A DNA stretch of 64,000 nucleotides from Streptomyces roseolilacinus (GTDB taxonomy: Bacteria > Actinomycetota > Actinomycetes > Streptomycetales > Streptomycetaceae): NCBI RefSeq assembly GCF_014649335.1, contig NZ_BMSV01000003.1:558001-622000 (forward strand), written 5' to 3'. The translations under genes and the position numbers were made by a program. The notes under the pieces are model-generated. The model was not told the DNA's origin. It did not search any database and worked only from the letters and a program-made list of their open reading frames with translations. This document shows, piece by piece, positions 18,060-27,248 of the stretch (its first letter is position 1; the number at the start of each line of letters is the position of its first letter).

Positions 18060-18369
18060 GTGAGGGACCGTGCCGCCCATTCCCCAGCGCCGCGCATTCT
18101 CCCCAGATTCTCCCCAGGGCCTCGAAATGCCCCTTCCGGGGTGTTCGCTACTGCGAAGTCGGTCGGGAGGCTCGCGTCGCTGTCTACAGCCAGTCCCGCC
18201 GCTTGAAGACGAAGTACAGGCTGGTGCAGACCCCCGCCATCAGCAGGATCGCGAACGGGTACCCGCCCGCCCAGTGCAGCTCCGGCATGTGGTCGAAGTT
18301 CATGCCGTAGACCGTTCCCACCAGGGTGGGGGCGAAGAGGATGGCGGCCCAGGAGGAGATCTTCTTGAT
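18060..18369. repeat. Right copy of the corA-linked duplication
   Basis: Partner of 3108-3406. It includes the 3' flank of corA (18060-18183) and the last 62 codons of the intact gene. The flank contains TTCTCCCCAGATTCTCCCCA, a tandem pair of CTCCCCAG words also found near the left copy. Confidence 0.8.
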
Positions 18370-19290
18370 CTCCTCGTTCTGTTCGAAGCCCGCTTCCGCC
18401 AGGGCGCGCATCTCCGCGTTCTGCTGCTGGGACACCAGGGTCGCGTTGACCGTGAGGATCTCCGTCAGGGCCTGGCGGAACCCGTCGACGCGTTCGCTGA
18501 TGTGGGTGACGTGGTCGGCGACGTCGCGGAGGTGGCGCTGGAGTTCCTCGTCCGTGCCGTACTTGGTGAAGCCCGCCATCAGGTTGTGCAGCATGCCGAC
18601 CAGGGGGCGGGTGGCGCGCTGGAACTCGACCGTCTCGCGGGAGAGTTCGTAGATGCGGCGGGAGACGGTCGGGTCGCCGCGGAATACCTCGGTCTCGATC
18701 TCGTCGATGTCGTTCTGCACGCCCGCCACGACCGGGGCGTACCCGTCGACGACCGCGTCCAGGATCGCGTACAGCACCGCCTCCGGGCCCAGGGCCAGCA
18801 GTTCCGGGGTGTCCTCCATGCGGTGGCGGACCGCCGAGAGGTCCGGGGCGGGGCCGTGCCGGACGGTGATGAGGAAGTCGGGGCCGACGAAGACGTGCAG
18901 TTCGCCGAAGTCGACCTCCTCCTGCGCGTCCATGTAGCGGGCGGCGCGCAGGACGACGAACAGCGTGTCGCCGTACCGCTCCAGCTTCGGCCGCTGGTGG
19001 GCCTCCAGCGCGTCCTCGACGGCCAGCTCGTGGAGGTCGAACTCCGCCGCGAGCGACAGCAGTTCCTCCTCGGAGGGCCGGTGCAGGCCGATCCACGCCA
19101 TGCCGTCCGGCTCCTCGCGCAGCCGGCGGAACGTGTCGGAGAGCGACGCCGGGGACGACACCTTGCGGCCGTCCCGGTACAGGGACGCCTCGACGACGCT
19201 GCCCGCGGTCCCGCGGGCGGTCGCCGTCACGGCGGGGGGCGGCGCGGCCGGCTCCTGGCGGCGGCCGCGCTTCCTGGAGGGCAGGGTCAT
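18184..19290 (-). CDS. corA: CorA-family magnesium/cobalt transport protein
   Basis: 368-aa inner-membrane divalent cation channel. A long cytosolic N-terminal domain with charged helices (about 40-300) precedes two C-terminal membrane helices. The hallmark YGMNF follows the first helix near residue 328, and the protein ends KRRDWL. The ATG at 19290 has AGGAGGTGAG about 7 nt upstream. The first 30 residues are basic and Ala/Pro-rich, as in many actinobacterial CorA proteins. Its 3' end is duplicated at 3221-3406. Confidence 0.92.
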   Translation of the reverse strand: MTLPSRKRGRRQEPAAPPPAVTATARGTAGSVVEASLYRDGRKVSSPASLSDTFRRLREEPDGMAWIGLHRPSEEELLSLAAEFDLHELAVEDALEAHQRPKLERYGDTLFVVLRAARYMDAQEEVDFGELHVFVGPDFLITVRHGPAPDLSAVRHRMEDTPELLALGPEAVLYAILDAVVDGYAPVVAGVQNDIDEIETEVFRGDPTVSRRIYELSRETVEFQRATRPLVGMLHNLMAGFTKYGTDEELQRHLRDVADHVTHISERVDGFRQALTEILTVNATLVSQQQNAEMRALAEAGFEQNEEIKKISSWAAILFAPTLVGTVYGMNFDHMPELHWAGGYPFAILLMAGVCTSLYFVFKRRDWL

Positions 19291-19457
19291 CTCCGGCGCT
19301 CACCTCCTGCGTGCGGGCCCGTGCGTCGGGCGGGGCGTGCCGTACGGGCCTCCGCGGACACCCCGTGCAGGATATACGCCCCCGTCGGCCCGGGCGCGGC
19401 CGTGCCGTTGCCGCATTGCGGACAGGAAGTGTCCGCAAGGTTCCGTAGCGTGCCGCC

Positions 19458-20576
19458 ATGGCATCGACGTCACCGCCCGTGCTCTCCGTCCGCGCCCTGA
19501 ACCGCGCCACCCTCGCCCGGCAACTCCTCCTCCGGCGTGTCCCGATGGGCGCGGCGGAGGCCGTGCGCCACCTCGTCGGCCTGCAGGCGCAGAACACCAG
19601 GCCCCCGTACCACGCCCTCGCCGCCCGGCTTGAGGGGTTCCGGCCCGGGGAGCTGTCCGGGCTGATGGAGCGGCGGGAGGTCGCCCGGACCGTCACGATG
19701 CGCTCCACGCTCCACACCCACACCGCCGACGACGTCCTGGCGCTGCTCCCGCTGATGCGGCCCGCCCGGGAGCGCGAGGTGCGGATGTTCGGCAGGCGCC
19801 TCCCGGGCGTCGACCCGGACGCCCTGGCCGCGCTCGTCCGCGGGCTCGTCGAGGAGCGGCCCCGCACCCCGAAGGAGATCCGCACGGCGCTGCTGGAGCG
19901 CTGGCCCGGCGCCGACCCCCTCGCGCTGACGATCATGGCCCGCTGCCTGCTGCCGCTGGTCCAGGTCACCCCGCGCGGCCTGTGGGACCGCGGCGGGCAG
20001 GTCGCGCTCACCACCGTCGACGTGTGGTTCGGCCGGGACCCGGGCACCGTGCCGCCCGCCCGGCCGGACGACGCCGTCCTGCGCTACCTGGGGGCCTTCG
20101 GGCCCGCCTCCGTGAAGGACATGCAGACCTGGTGCGGGCTGACGCGGTTGCGGGAGGCGTTCGAACGGCTGCGGCCGCGGCTCGTCACCTTCCGCGACCC
20201 GTACGGCACCGAGCTGTTCGACCTGCCCGACGCGCCGCGCCCCGATCCGGACACCCCGGCCCCGCCGCGCTTCCTGCCCGAGTTCGACAACGCGCTGCTC
20301 TCCCACGCCGACCGCTCCCGCCTCGTGCCGGCGGAGTACCGCAAGCGCACCTGGAAGGGCAACCAGGCGTACCGCACCTTCCTGGTCGACGGCTTCCTCG
20401 CCGGTGTCTGGCGGCTGGAGGAAGAGGGGAACGGCGCGCTCACCCTGACCGCGCAGCCGTTCGCTCCGCTCGGCCGCGAGGCGCGCGCCGCCGTGGTGGA
20501 GGAGGCCGGGCGCACGCTCGACGTCCTGGGCGGCGGCGCCCCGTACGACGTCCGGTTCGGCACCTTTGCCGAGTGA
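19458..20576 (+). CDS. Winged-helix DNA-binding domain protein (HTH_42/YcaQ-like)
   Basis: 372-aa protein of the winged-helix family PF06224. The opening LSVRALNRATLARQLLLRR, then HLVGLQAQNTRPPYHALAAR, is typical, as are FLPEFDNALLSHADRSRLVP and the later RTFLVDGFLAGVW. Members related to AlkX/YcaQ are DNA glycosylase-like, others are uncharacterised; the signature catalytic residues cannot be confirmed here. It is divergent from corA and convergent with the LuxR gene (8 bp between stops). Confidence 0.82.
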   Translation: MASTSPPVLSVRALNRATLARQLLLRRVPMGAAEAVRHLVGLQAQNTRPPYHALAARLEGFRPGELSGLMERREVARTVTMRSTLHTHTADDVLALLPLMRPAREREVRMFGRRLPGVDPDALAALVRGLVEERPRTPKEIRTALLERWPGADPLALTIMARCLLPLVQVTPRGLWDRGGQVALTTVDVWFGRDPGTVPPARPDDAVLRYLGAFGPASVKDMQTWCGLTRLREAFERLRPRLVTFRDPYGTELFDLPDAPRPDPDTPAPPRFLPEFDNALLSHADRSRLVPAEYRKRTWKGNQAYRTFLVDGFLAGVWRLEEEGNGALTLTAQPFAPLGREARAAVVEEAGRTLDVLGGGAPYDVRFGTFAE

Positions 20577-20583
20577 CCCCGGC

Positions 20584-21504
20584 CTACGGGAGCAGCCCCG
20601 CCCGCCGGGCCGCCACCACCGCCTCCAGCCGGGTGTGCGCGCCCAGCTTGCGCATCGCCGACCGCAGGTACCCCTTCACGGTCTCCGGCCCGACCCCCAG
20701 CCGCCGGGCCGCGTCGGCGTTGGTCGCGCCCGTGGCCACCGCCGCCAGCACGTCCACCTCCCGCGGCGCCAGTCCCACCCGCGGCGCCCCCGCCGAGGCG
20801 CCCGTCGCGCCGGGGGCGCCCGCCGCCGCCGCGAGCCGCCCGCACGCCGCCAGCAGCTCGGCGCGCACCGCCGGGTCCGCGATGCGCGGCGCCAGCGCGC
20901 GCAGCTCCCCGTGCGCCTCCCGTACGGCCTCCCACGCCGCCGTGCCGCGGGGGGCGGGCCCGTCCGGGCCGGGCGCCGGGGCCGCGAGGCGCCGGGCCTC
21001 GTCCCGTACCGCCAGCGCCTGCTCCATGTCCCGGGCCGCCGCCACCGCCGCGTCCAGCACCCGGTCGCCCAGCGGCTGCGGGGTGCGCAGCGCCCCGTAC
21101 AGCACCGCCCGCACCCGGCGGCGCACCACCACCGGCACGGCCAGCACCGACCGCAGGCCCTCGGCGGCGACCGGCTCGTCGTACTCGTGGCTGATGTGCC
21201 GCGCCACCGGGTAGTCCGTCACCGCGCACGGCCGGGCCAGCGCGATGGACCGGCCGCCCAGACCGCTCCCGGGGCTGATCGCCAGCCCGCGCAGCACGTC
21301 GGACGACGTGCCCGACAGCTCCCCGATCCGCAGCGGCGCCCGGGGCCGCTCGTCCAGCAGCCCGCCGAACGCCACCGGGAGCCCCGTGGCCCGGCGCATC
21401 CGGAGCAGCGCCGTCCGCAGCTCGGCCGTGTCACCCCGCCGTTCACCCACGTGCACCGCTCCCGCCGCTTCACCCCCGTACGGGGGTAGTGAGACCTGGG
21501 TCAC
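20584..21504 (-). CDS. LuxR-type regulator with GAF-like sensor domain
   Basis: 306-aa regulator. Residues about 25-165 form a GAF-like ligand domain (SVLAVPVVVRRRVRAVLYGA). The C-terminus is a LuxR-type helix-turn-helix: LAPREVDVLAAVATGATNAD, then ARRLGVGPETVKGYLRSAMR. The GTG at 21504 leaves only 46 bp to the divergent ligase gene, so the two share a promoter region. The imperfect dyad GTGAGACCTGGGTCAC (21489-21504) at the start could be an operator. It probably controls the two acyl-CoA ligases. Confidence 0.85.
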   Translation of the reverse strand: MTQVSLPPYGGEAAGAVHVGERRGDTAELRTALLRMRRATGLPVAFGGLLDERPRAPLRIGELSGTSSDVLRGLAISPGSGLGGRSIALARPCAVTDYPVARHISHEYDEPVAAEGLRSVLAVPVVVRRRVRAVLYGALRTPQPLGDRVLDAAVAAARDMEQALAVRDEARRLAAPAPGPDGPAPRGTAAWEAVREAHGELRALAPRIADPAVRAELLAACGRLAAAAGAPGATGASAGAPRVGLAPREVDVLAAVATGATNADAARRLGVGPETVKGYLRSAMRKLGAHTRLEAVVAARRAGLLP

Positions 21505-21550
21505 TGATTACACGATGGCGCGGACGGGTCCCGCAACGAGGAGGACGCAG

Positions 21551-23251
21551 ATGTCGGGTAGCGGCGCGACCGAGGAGTTCCGGGCCGCCCGGGACTTCCT
21601 GCTACGGCACCGGGAGGACTACGAGGCGGCGTACGAGGGGTTCACCTGGCCCCGCCCCGCCCGGTTCAACTGGGCGCTGGACTGGTTCGACGCCCTCGCG
21701 GACGGCAACGACCGGACGGCGCTGCACATCGTCGAGGAGGACGGCACCGAGACGCGGCTGTCGTTCGCCGAGATGTCCGCCCGCTCCGCCCGCGTCGCCA
21801 ACTGGCTGCGCGACGCGCACGGCGTGCGGGCCGGGGACCGGATCATCGTGATGCTCGGCAACCAGGCGGAGCTGTGGGAGACCGCCCTCGCCGCGATGAA
21901 GCTGCGCGCCGTCGTCATCCCCGCCACGCCGCTCCTGGGCCCGGCCGACCTGCGGGACCGGGTCGAGCGCGGCCGGGCCCGTCACGTGATCGTCCGCGCC
22001 GCCGACACGGCGAAGTTCGACGACGTGCCGGGGGAGTACACCCGCATCGCCGTCGGCGCCGGGGGCGGCACGAGCGCCGGGGGCGGGGGGTCCTGGGCGG
22101 CGTACGAGGAGGCGTACGCGGCCGACGCCGCCTTCACCCCGGACGGCCCCACCGACGCCTCCGACCCCCTGATGCTGTACTTCACCTCCGGCACCACCGC
22201 CCGCCCCAAACTCGTCGAGCACACCCACACCTCGTACCCCGTGGGCCACCTGGCGACGATGTACTGGATCGGCCTGCGCCCCGGCGACGTGCACCTCAAC
22301 ATCTCCTCGCCCGGCTGGGCGAAGCACGCCTGGTCGAACCTCTTCGCCCCCTGGAACGCGGAGGCGACCGTCTTCATCCACAACTACACGCGCTTCGACG
22401 CCGCCCGGCTCATGGCCGAGATGGACCGGCACGGCGTCACGAGCTTCTGCGCGCCGCCGACCGTCTGGCGGATGCTCATCCAGGCCGACCTGACCGCGCT
22501 GCGCACCCCGCCCCGCGAGGTCGTCGCGGCCGGCGAACCGCTGAACCCGGAGGTCATCGCGGCCGTGCGGCGCGCCTGGGGCGTCACCGTCCGGGACGGC
22601 TTCGGGCAGACGGAGACGGCCGTGCAGATCGCCAACAGCCCCGGCCAGCCGCTGAAGCCGGGCTCCATGGGGCGGCCCAGCCCCGGCTTCCGCGTCGAGT
22701 TGCTCGACCCGGTGACGGGGGAGCCCGGCGCCGACGAGGGCGAGATCGCCCTGGACCTGTCGGCCGCCCCGGTCGGGGTGATGACCGGCTACCACGGCGA
22801 CCCGGAGCGCACCGCCGATGCCATGGCGGGCGGGTACTACCGCACGGGCGACATCGGCGCCCGCGACGCCGACGGGTACCTCACCTACGTGGGCCGGCGC
22901 GACGACGTGTTCAAGAGCTCCGACTACAAGATCTCGCCCTTCGAGCTGGAGAGCGCGCTCCTGGAGCACGAGGCCGTCGCCGAGGCCGCCGTCGTCCCCG
23001 CGCCCGACCCGGTGCGGCTGACCGTCCCCAAGGCGTACGTCGTCCTCGCCGAGGGCTGGGAACCGGGGCCGGACACCGCGAAGGCGCTGTTCGCGCACGC
23101 CCGGGCGGTCCTCGCCCCGTACAAGCGGATCCGGCGCGTCGAGTTCGCCGACCTGCCCAAGACCGTGTCCGGCAAGATCCGCCGCATCGAGCTGCGCGAG
23201 CGCACGGAGCGGGGCTCGGTGGAGGAGTACCGCGAGGAGGACTTCCGGTGA
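21551..23251 (+). CDS. AMP-binding acyl-CoA synthetase (acetyl/medium-chain or aryl type)
   Basis: 566-aa adenylate-forming enzyme that activates a carboxylic acid with ATP and CoA. The P-loop-like motif [15 protein letters not shown] is near residue 210; DGFGQTE (A5), [20 protein letters not shown] (A7/A8) and the catalytic lysine in KTVSGKIRR near 536 are present. The N-terminal [19 protein letters not shown] resembles acetyl-CoA synthetase-like and benzoate-CoA ligase-like proteins. The ATG at 21551 has GAGGAGG just upstream. The stop overlaps the next ligase start. The substrate is unknown. Confidence 0.9.
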   Translation: MSGSGATEEFRAARDFLLRHREDYEAAYEGFTWPRPARFNWALDWFDALADGNDRTALHIVEEDGTETRLSFAEMSARSARVANWLRDAHGVRAGDRIIVMLGNQAELWETALAAMKLRAVVIPATPLLGPADLRDRVERGRARHVIVRAADTAKFDDVPGEYTRIAVGAGGGTSAGGGGSWAAYEEAYAADAAFTPDGPTDASDPLMLYFTSGTTARPKLVEHTHTSYPVGHLATMYWIGLRPGDVHLNISSPGWAKHAWSNLFAPWNAEATVFIHNYTRFDAARLMAEMDRHGVTSFCAPPTVWRMLIQADLTALRTPPREVVAAGEPLNPEVIAAVRRAWGVTVRDGFGQTETAVQIANSPGQPLKPGSMGRPSPGFRVELLDPVTGEPGADEGEIALDLSAAPVGVMTGYHGDPERTADAMAGGYYRTGDIGARDADGYLTYVGRRDDVFKSSDYKISPFELESALLEHEAVAEAAVVPAPDPVRLTVPKAYVVLAEGWEPGPDTAKALFAHARAVLAPYKRIRRVEFADLPKTVSGKIRRIELRERTERGSVEEYREEDFR

Positions 23252-24864
23252 GCCGCACCGCACAGCCGTCGTACGCGCACGGCACGGGCGGCACGCCCCT
23301 GCTCGGCGACACGATCGGCGGCAACCTGGCGCGCACCGTCGAACGGTTCCCCGACCGGGAGGCGCTCGTCGACGTGGAGTCCGGACGCCGCTGGACGTAC
23401 GCCGAGTTCGGCGCCGCCGTCGACGAACTGGCGCGGGCGCTCCTCGCGTCGGGCGTGCGGCGGGGCGACCGGGTCGGCATCTGGGCGGTCAACTGCCCGG
23501 AGTGGGTCCTCGTCCAGTACGCCACCGCCCGCGTCGGCGCGGTCATGGTGAACATCAACCCCGCCTACCGCGCCCACGAACTCGCCTACGTCCTGAACCA
23601 GGCCGGTGTCAGCCTGCTCGTGGCGTCCCTCGCCCACAAGACGAGCGACTACCGGGCGCTGGTCGAGCAGGTGCGCGGGCAGTGCCCGGCGCTGCGCGAG
23701 ACCGTGTACATCGGCGACGCGAGCTGGGACGCGCTGGTCGCCCGCGCCACCCCCCAGGGGGCGGCGGAACTCGCCGCCCGCGAGGCGCTGCTGTCGTGCG
23801 ACGACCCGGTCAACATCCAGTACACCTCCGGCACGACCGGCTTCCCCAAGGGCGCCACCCTCTCCCACCACAACATCCTCAACAACGGGTTCTTCGTGGG
23901 GGAGATGATCGCCTACACCGAGCAGGACCGGGTCTGCCTGCCGGTTCCGCTTTATCACTGTTTCGGCATGGTGATGGGAAACCTGGCGGCCACCTCCCAC
24001 GGGGCGTGCATCGTCCTCCCCGCGCCCTCCTTCGACCCGGCCGCCACCCTGCGCGCCGTCCAGCGGGAGCGCTGCACCTCCCTGTACGGCGTGCCCACGA
24101 TGTTCATCGCCGAGCTGGGCCTGCCGGACTTCGCCGCGTACGACCTCTCCTCCCTGCGCACCGGGATCATGGCCGGGTCGCCGTGCCCAGTGGAGGTGAT
24201 GAAGCGGGTCGTCGCCGAGATGAACATGGCGGAGGTGTCCATCTGCTACGGCATGACGGAGACCTCGCCCGTCTCCACGCAGACCCGCCGCGACGACGAC
24301 CTGGAGCGCCGCACCGGCACGGTCGGCCGCGTCCTGCCGCACGTCGAGGTCAAGGTCGTCGACCCGGTGAGCGGGGTGACCCTGCCGCGCGGCGAGGCGG
24401 GCGAGCTGTGCACGCGCGGGTACGGGGTGATGCTCGGCTACTGGGACGAGCCGGAGCGGACCGCCGAGGCGATCGACGCGGGCCGCTGGATGCACACCGG
24501 CGACCTGGCGGTGATGCGCGAGGACGGGTACGTGCGGATCGTCGGCCGGATCAAGGACATGATCATTCGGGGTGGCGAGAACGTCTACCCGAGGGAGATC
24601 GAGGAGTTCCTGTACGGCCATCCCAAGGTCGCCGACGTGCAGGTGGTGGGCGTGCCCGACGAGCGGTACGGGGAGGAGGTCCTCGCGTGCGTGATCCCGC
24701 GCGACCCGGCCGACCCGCCCACGTACGAGGAGATCGCCGCGTACTGCCGCGACCGGCTGGCGCACTACAAGGTCCCGCGCCGCGTGGAGGTCCTGGACGC
24801 CTTCCCGATGACGGTCAGCGGCAAGGTGCGCAAGGTCGAGCTGCGGGAGCGGTACGGGAGGTGA
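23248..24864 (+). CDS. AMP-binding fatty-acid-type CoA ligase
   Basis: 538-aa acyl-CoA synthetase, closer to FadD/AcsA-type fatty acyl ligases than its upstream partner. Motifs: [17 protein letters not shown] near 191, [28 protein letters not shown] and the catalytic lysine MTVSGKVRK near 520. [16 protein letters not shown] is the typical linker to the small domain. GTG at 23248 overlaps the preceding TGA, so translation is coupled. The coupled pair may supply two CoA substrates to a common pathway, but no other pathway genes are adjacent. Confidence 0.9.
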   Translation: MSRTAQPSYAHGTGGTPLLGDTIGGNLARTVERFPDREALVDVESGRRWTYAEFGAAVDELARALLASGVRRGDRVGIWAVNCPEWVLVQYATARVGAVMVNINPAYRAHELAYVLNQAGVSLLVASLAHKTSDYRALVEQVRGQCPALRETVYIGDASWDALVARATPQGAAELAAREALLSCDDPVNIQYTSGTTGFPKGATLSHHNILNNGFFVGEMIAYTEQDRVCLPVPLYHCFGMVMGNLAATSHGACIVLPAPSFDPAATLRAVQRERCTSLYGVPTMFIAELGLPDFAAYDLSSLRTGIMAGSPCPVEVMKRVVAEMNMAEVSICYGMTETSPVSTQTRRDDDLERRTGTVGRVLPHVEVKVVDPVSGVTLPRGEAGELCTRGYGVMLGYWDEPERTAEAIDAGRWMHTGDLAVMREDGYVRIVGRIKDMIIRGGENVYPREIEEFLYGHPKVADVQVVGVPDERYGEEVLACVIPRDPADPPTYEEIAAYCRDRLAHYKVPRRVEVLDAFPMTVSGKVRKVELRERYGR

Positions 24865-24983
24865 GGGATCCCCGCGGGGCCGCCCGGCGGACCGTCGCGC
24901 ACCGCGCCCGGCTCGTCCCGGCGGACGGCCGGCGGGGCCGGTGACGCCGCCGGGCCGCCGCGCGGGGCGGCCCCGCGGCGCGT
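24865..24983. other. Spacer between ligase operon and transposase remnant
   Basis: Very GC-rich sequence with several overlapping inverted repeats (GGCCGGCGGGGCC, GCCCCGCGGCG) that could serve as a terminator for the ligase operon; no single clear stem is dominant. Confidence 0.3.
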
Positions 24984-25215
24984 CCGGCGAAGATCCGTGC
25001 ATACCTGCGGCGACGCGGCGTGGCCCGCACGATCCCGGAGCGGATCGACCAGATCGGCGGGCGCCTCCGCCGCGGTGAAGCCCGGTGCCGGCTCGACCGG
25101 GGCGCCTACCGCAGGCGGAACGCCGTCGAGCGCTGCTTCAGCCGGCTCAGGCAGAACCGAGCCCTGGCCCCCCGCTACGACGAACGAGCCGTCCACTACC
25201 AGGCCATGGTCCCCC
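24984..25215 (+). pseudogene. IS5-family transposase C-terminal remnant
   Basis: The frame reads KIRAYLRRRGVARTIPERID, then RGAYRRRNAVERCFSRLRQN, then RALAPRYDERAVHYQAMV. This is the last ~75 residues of an IS5-type DDE transposase, including the catalytic Glu in NAVERCF. Nothing of the N-terminal two-thirds remains and there are no terminal repeats. It is unrelated in detail to the IS at 16.5 kb. Confidence 0.8.
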
Positions 25216-25281
25216 GCCTGCCTCCGGCGCCGGCTCCCGTGGCCTTCCCGACGCCCGCCACCCCGCACGGGGGGCAGTCCG

Positions 25282-26058
25282 TCACTGACGCGGGATCTCG
25301 ATGCCCGCCGCGCGCAGGTGCCCTTCGACCAGCGTGTTCAGCCGTGCGACGGACGGTGCCTCGTCCTCCCGGTGGTGGTTGACCACGCCGTACCGGGAGG
25401 CCGCGTCGGGCCGGTGCCGTCGCACGGTCGGCATCGTCAGCAGCGCGCGGTCGGCCAGCAGGTTGGTGGCCACCGCGGAGGCCAGCTCCTCGATCCGCGG
25501 GTCGTCGGGATCCCAGGACCTCGCCTCCCAGCCGCGCTTGGTCAGCTCGACGAACTCGGGGTCGTCGAGCCGGTGTTCGAGGTTGGCCAGGAAGAGGTCG
25601 AAGACCTCGGGAGCCAGCGCCCGCAACAGCACCAGGGCCTCCCGCTGGGTGGTGACGTAGTCGGGGTCGAAGTCGAGCTCGGCGAGTCGGTCCAGGACCG
25701 CGCAGGCCCGGTCGGGCAGCAGGGCGCGATCGCCGTGGGCGAGCCGGTGCAGGGTGTCGCGACGGGCGGTCAGCTCCTCGATCTGTGCGGTGAGCCGGCG
25801 GCGGACGTCGTCCAGGGCGGTGGCGAACCGCTCGGGCTCGGCGTCGAGCAGTTCGCCGATCTCGGCCAGCGGCACGCCCGCCCCCGCCAGGGCCCTGACC
25901 TGGACAAGGCGCAGCAGATCGGCCGACCCGTAGCGCCGGTAGCCGGAATGGTCCCGTTCCGGTTCGGCGACCAGGCCGAGCCGGTGGTAGTGCCGCACCG
26001 TCTTGACGGTGATGTCGACGAAAGCCGCCGCCTGACCGATCGTGAGCCCGTCTGCCAC
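25282..26058 (-). CDS. MerR-family transcriptional regulator
   Basis: 258-aa regulator. The N-terminal winged helix-turn-helix (LTIGQAAAFVDITVKTVRHY, then HRLGLVAEPERDHSGYRRYG) and dimerising coiled coil (about 75-115) are classic MerR; the C-terminal 140 residues are an unassigned effector domain as in TipA/SkgA-like members. It is divergent from the serine hydrolase at 26154 with 95 bp between, which contains a MerR-style dyad. It likely controls itself and the hydrolase. Confidence 0.88.
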   Translation of the reverse strand: MADGLTIGQAAAFVDITVKTVRHYHRLGLVAEPERDHSGYRRYGSADLLRLVQVRALAGAGVPLAEIGELLDAEPERFATALDDVRRRLTAQIEELTARRDTLHRLAHGDRALLPDRACAVLDRLAELDFDPDYVTTQREALVLLRALAPEVFDLFLANLEHRLDDPEFVELTKRGWEARSWDPDDPRIEELASAVATNLLADRALLTMPTVRRHRPDAASRYGVVNHHREDEAPSVARLNTLVEGHLRAAGIEIPRQ

Positions 26059-26086
26059 GGGGCGAGCCTAGCGCCCATCTGTCGCC

Positions 26087-26108
26087 TTGACCTTGACCTT
26101 GGGTCAGG
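26087..26108. promoter_or_regulatory. Candidate MerR operator/promoter
   Basis: Tandem TTGACC words (26087-26098) run into the dyad TGACC-TTG-GGTCA (26094-26106). The dyad lies in the 95-bp divergent gap, where a MerR regulator would bind between -35 and -10 elements. Confidence 0.55.
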
Positions 26109-26153
26109 GTCCACGCTCCTCTCGCACCCGCCGACGCGAGATGAGGAATCACC

Positions 26154-27248
26154 ATGAGTGAGCAGAACACCGCCGCCGCGCAGGACCGCCCCGAGCTGCG
26201 GAAGGCCATGCAGGAGATCGTCGACGCCGGTTTCGCCGGCGTGCAGCTGCGCGTGAACGACGAACTCGGCGAGTGGGTCGGCAGCGCCGGGGTGAGCGAG
26301 CTGGGCCGGACCGCGAAGCCGCCGACCGACGGGCACTTCCGGGTCGGCAGCGTCACCAAGACCTTCGTCGCGACCGTCGTCCTGCAGCTGGTGGCCGAGG
26401 GCCGGCTCGGCCTTGAGGACCTGGTGGCCGACCACTTGCCCGAGTTCGGGCTCGACCGGCGGATCACGGTACGGATGCTCCTGCAGCACACCAGCGGGCT
26501 GTTCAACTTCACCGGCGAGTTCTCCGAGGACGGCTCGGTCGAGACCGGTGTGGTCGCCGGATGGGGCAAGGAGTGGGCGGACCTGCGGCACGCGACCTAC
26601 CGGCCGGAGGAGCTGGTGCGGGGGGCGCTGGCGAAGCCGGCACGGTTCGAGCCGGGGACGGCCTGGAGCTACTCCAACACCAACTACGTCCTGGCCAGGC
26701 TGCTGATCGAGCAGGTCACCGGTCGCTCGCTGCCCGAAGAGACGCACCGGCTCATCCTGGGCCCGCTCGGGCTGACGGGCACCGTGCTGCCGGAGACCGA
26801 CGAGGAGATCCCCGAGCCGCACGCCCACGGCTACTACGGCTACGACGACGCCGGCCAGTGGAAGGTGGTCGACACCACCCGCTTCAACCCCACCTGGGTA
26901 TCCGCCGCCGGCGACATGATCTCGACCAGCCGGGACCTCCACACGTTCTTCGCCGCACTGAACGGCGGCAAGCTCATCCCGTCCGAGCTGCTGGCCGAGA
27001 TGCGAGTCCCGGACCCCACGATGGGTTACGGACTGGGCGTGTTCGTGGAGGAACTGGACGGCGGCGGCACCGTCCTCCACCACAACGGGGGGTTCTGGGG
27101 CTGGGGCGCGCTGATGTACGGCACGCCCGACGGCACCAAGACCCTGACCGGCTCGCTGACCTCCGGGGATGTCGAAATGGACCTGCCCACCATCGCCGGG
27201 ACGTTCGAGAAGGTGAAGCAGACCCTGGTCAAGGCGGTGTTCGCCTAG
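26154..27248 (+). CDS. Serine hydrolase of the beta-lactamase/PBP4* family
   Basis: 364-aa class C beta-lactamase-like hydrolase (EstB/D-aminopeptidase group). Catalytic elements: S-V-T-K in VGSVTKTF near residue 66, Y-S-N in SYSNTNY near 171 and an HNGG box (LHHNGGFWGW) near 309 in place of KTG. No signal peptide is visible, so it is probably cytosolic. Its stop overlaps that of the convergent esterase gene in a shared CTAG. Likely regulated by the divergent MerR protein. The substrate is unknown. Confidence 0.87.
   Translation: MSEQNTAAAQDRPELRKAMQEIVDAGFAGVQLRVNDELGEWVGSAGVSELGRTAKPPTDGHFRVGSVTKTFVATVVLQLVAEGRLGLEDLVADHLPEFGLDRRITVRMLLQHTSGLFNFTGEFSEDGSVETGVVAGWGKEWADLRHATYRPEELVRGALAKPARFEPGTAWSYSNTNYVLARLLIEQVTGRSLPEETHRLILGPLGLTGTVLPETDEEIPEPHAHGYYGYDDAGQWKVVDTTRFNPTWVSAAGDMISTSRDLHTFFAALNGGKLIPSELLAEMRVPDPTMGYGLGVFVEELDGGGTVLHHNGGFWGWGALMYGTPDGTKTLTGSLTSGDVEMDLPTIAGTFEKVKQTLVKAVFA

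Noticed and set aside
3108..18369. A tRNA gene as the island attachment site
   Set aside because: No tRNA-like cloverleaf was seen at either boundary; the repeated sequence is the corA 3' end.
17954..20047. A 697-codon minus-strand frame over corA and the winged-helix gene
   Set aside because: It is antisense or out of frame to two recognisable genes and has no protein-like pattern.
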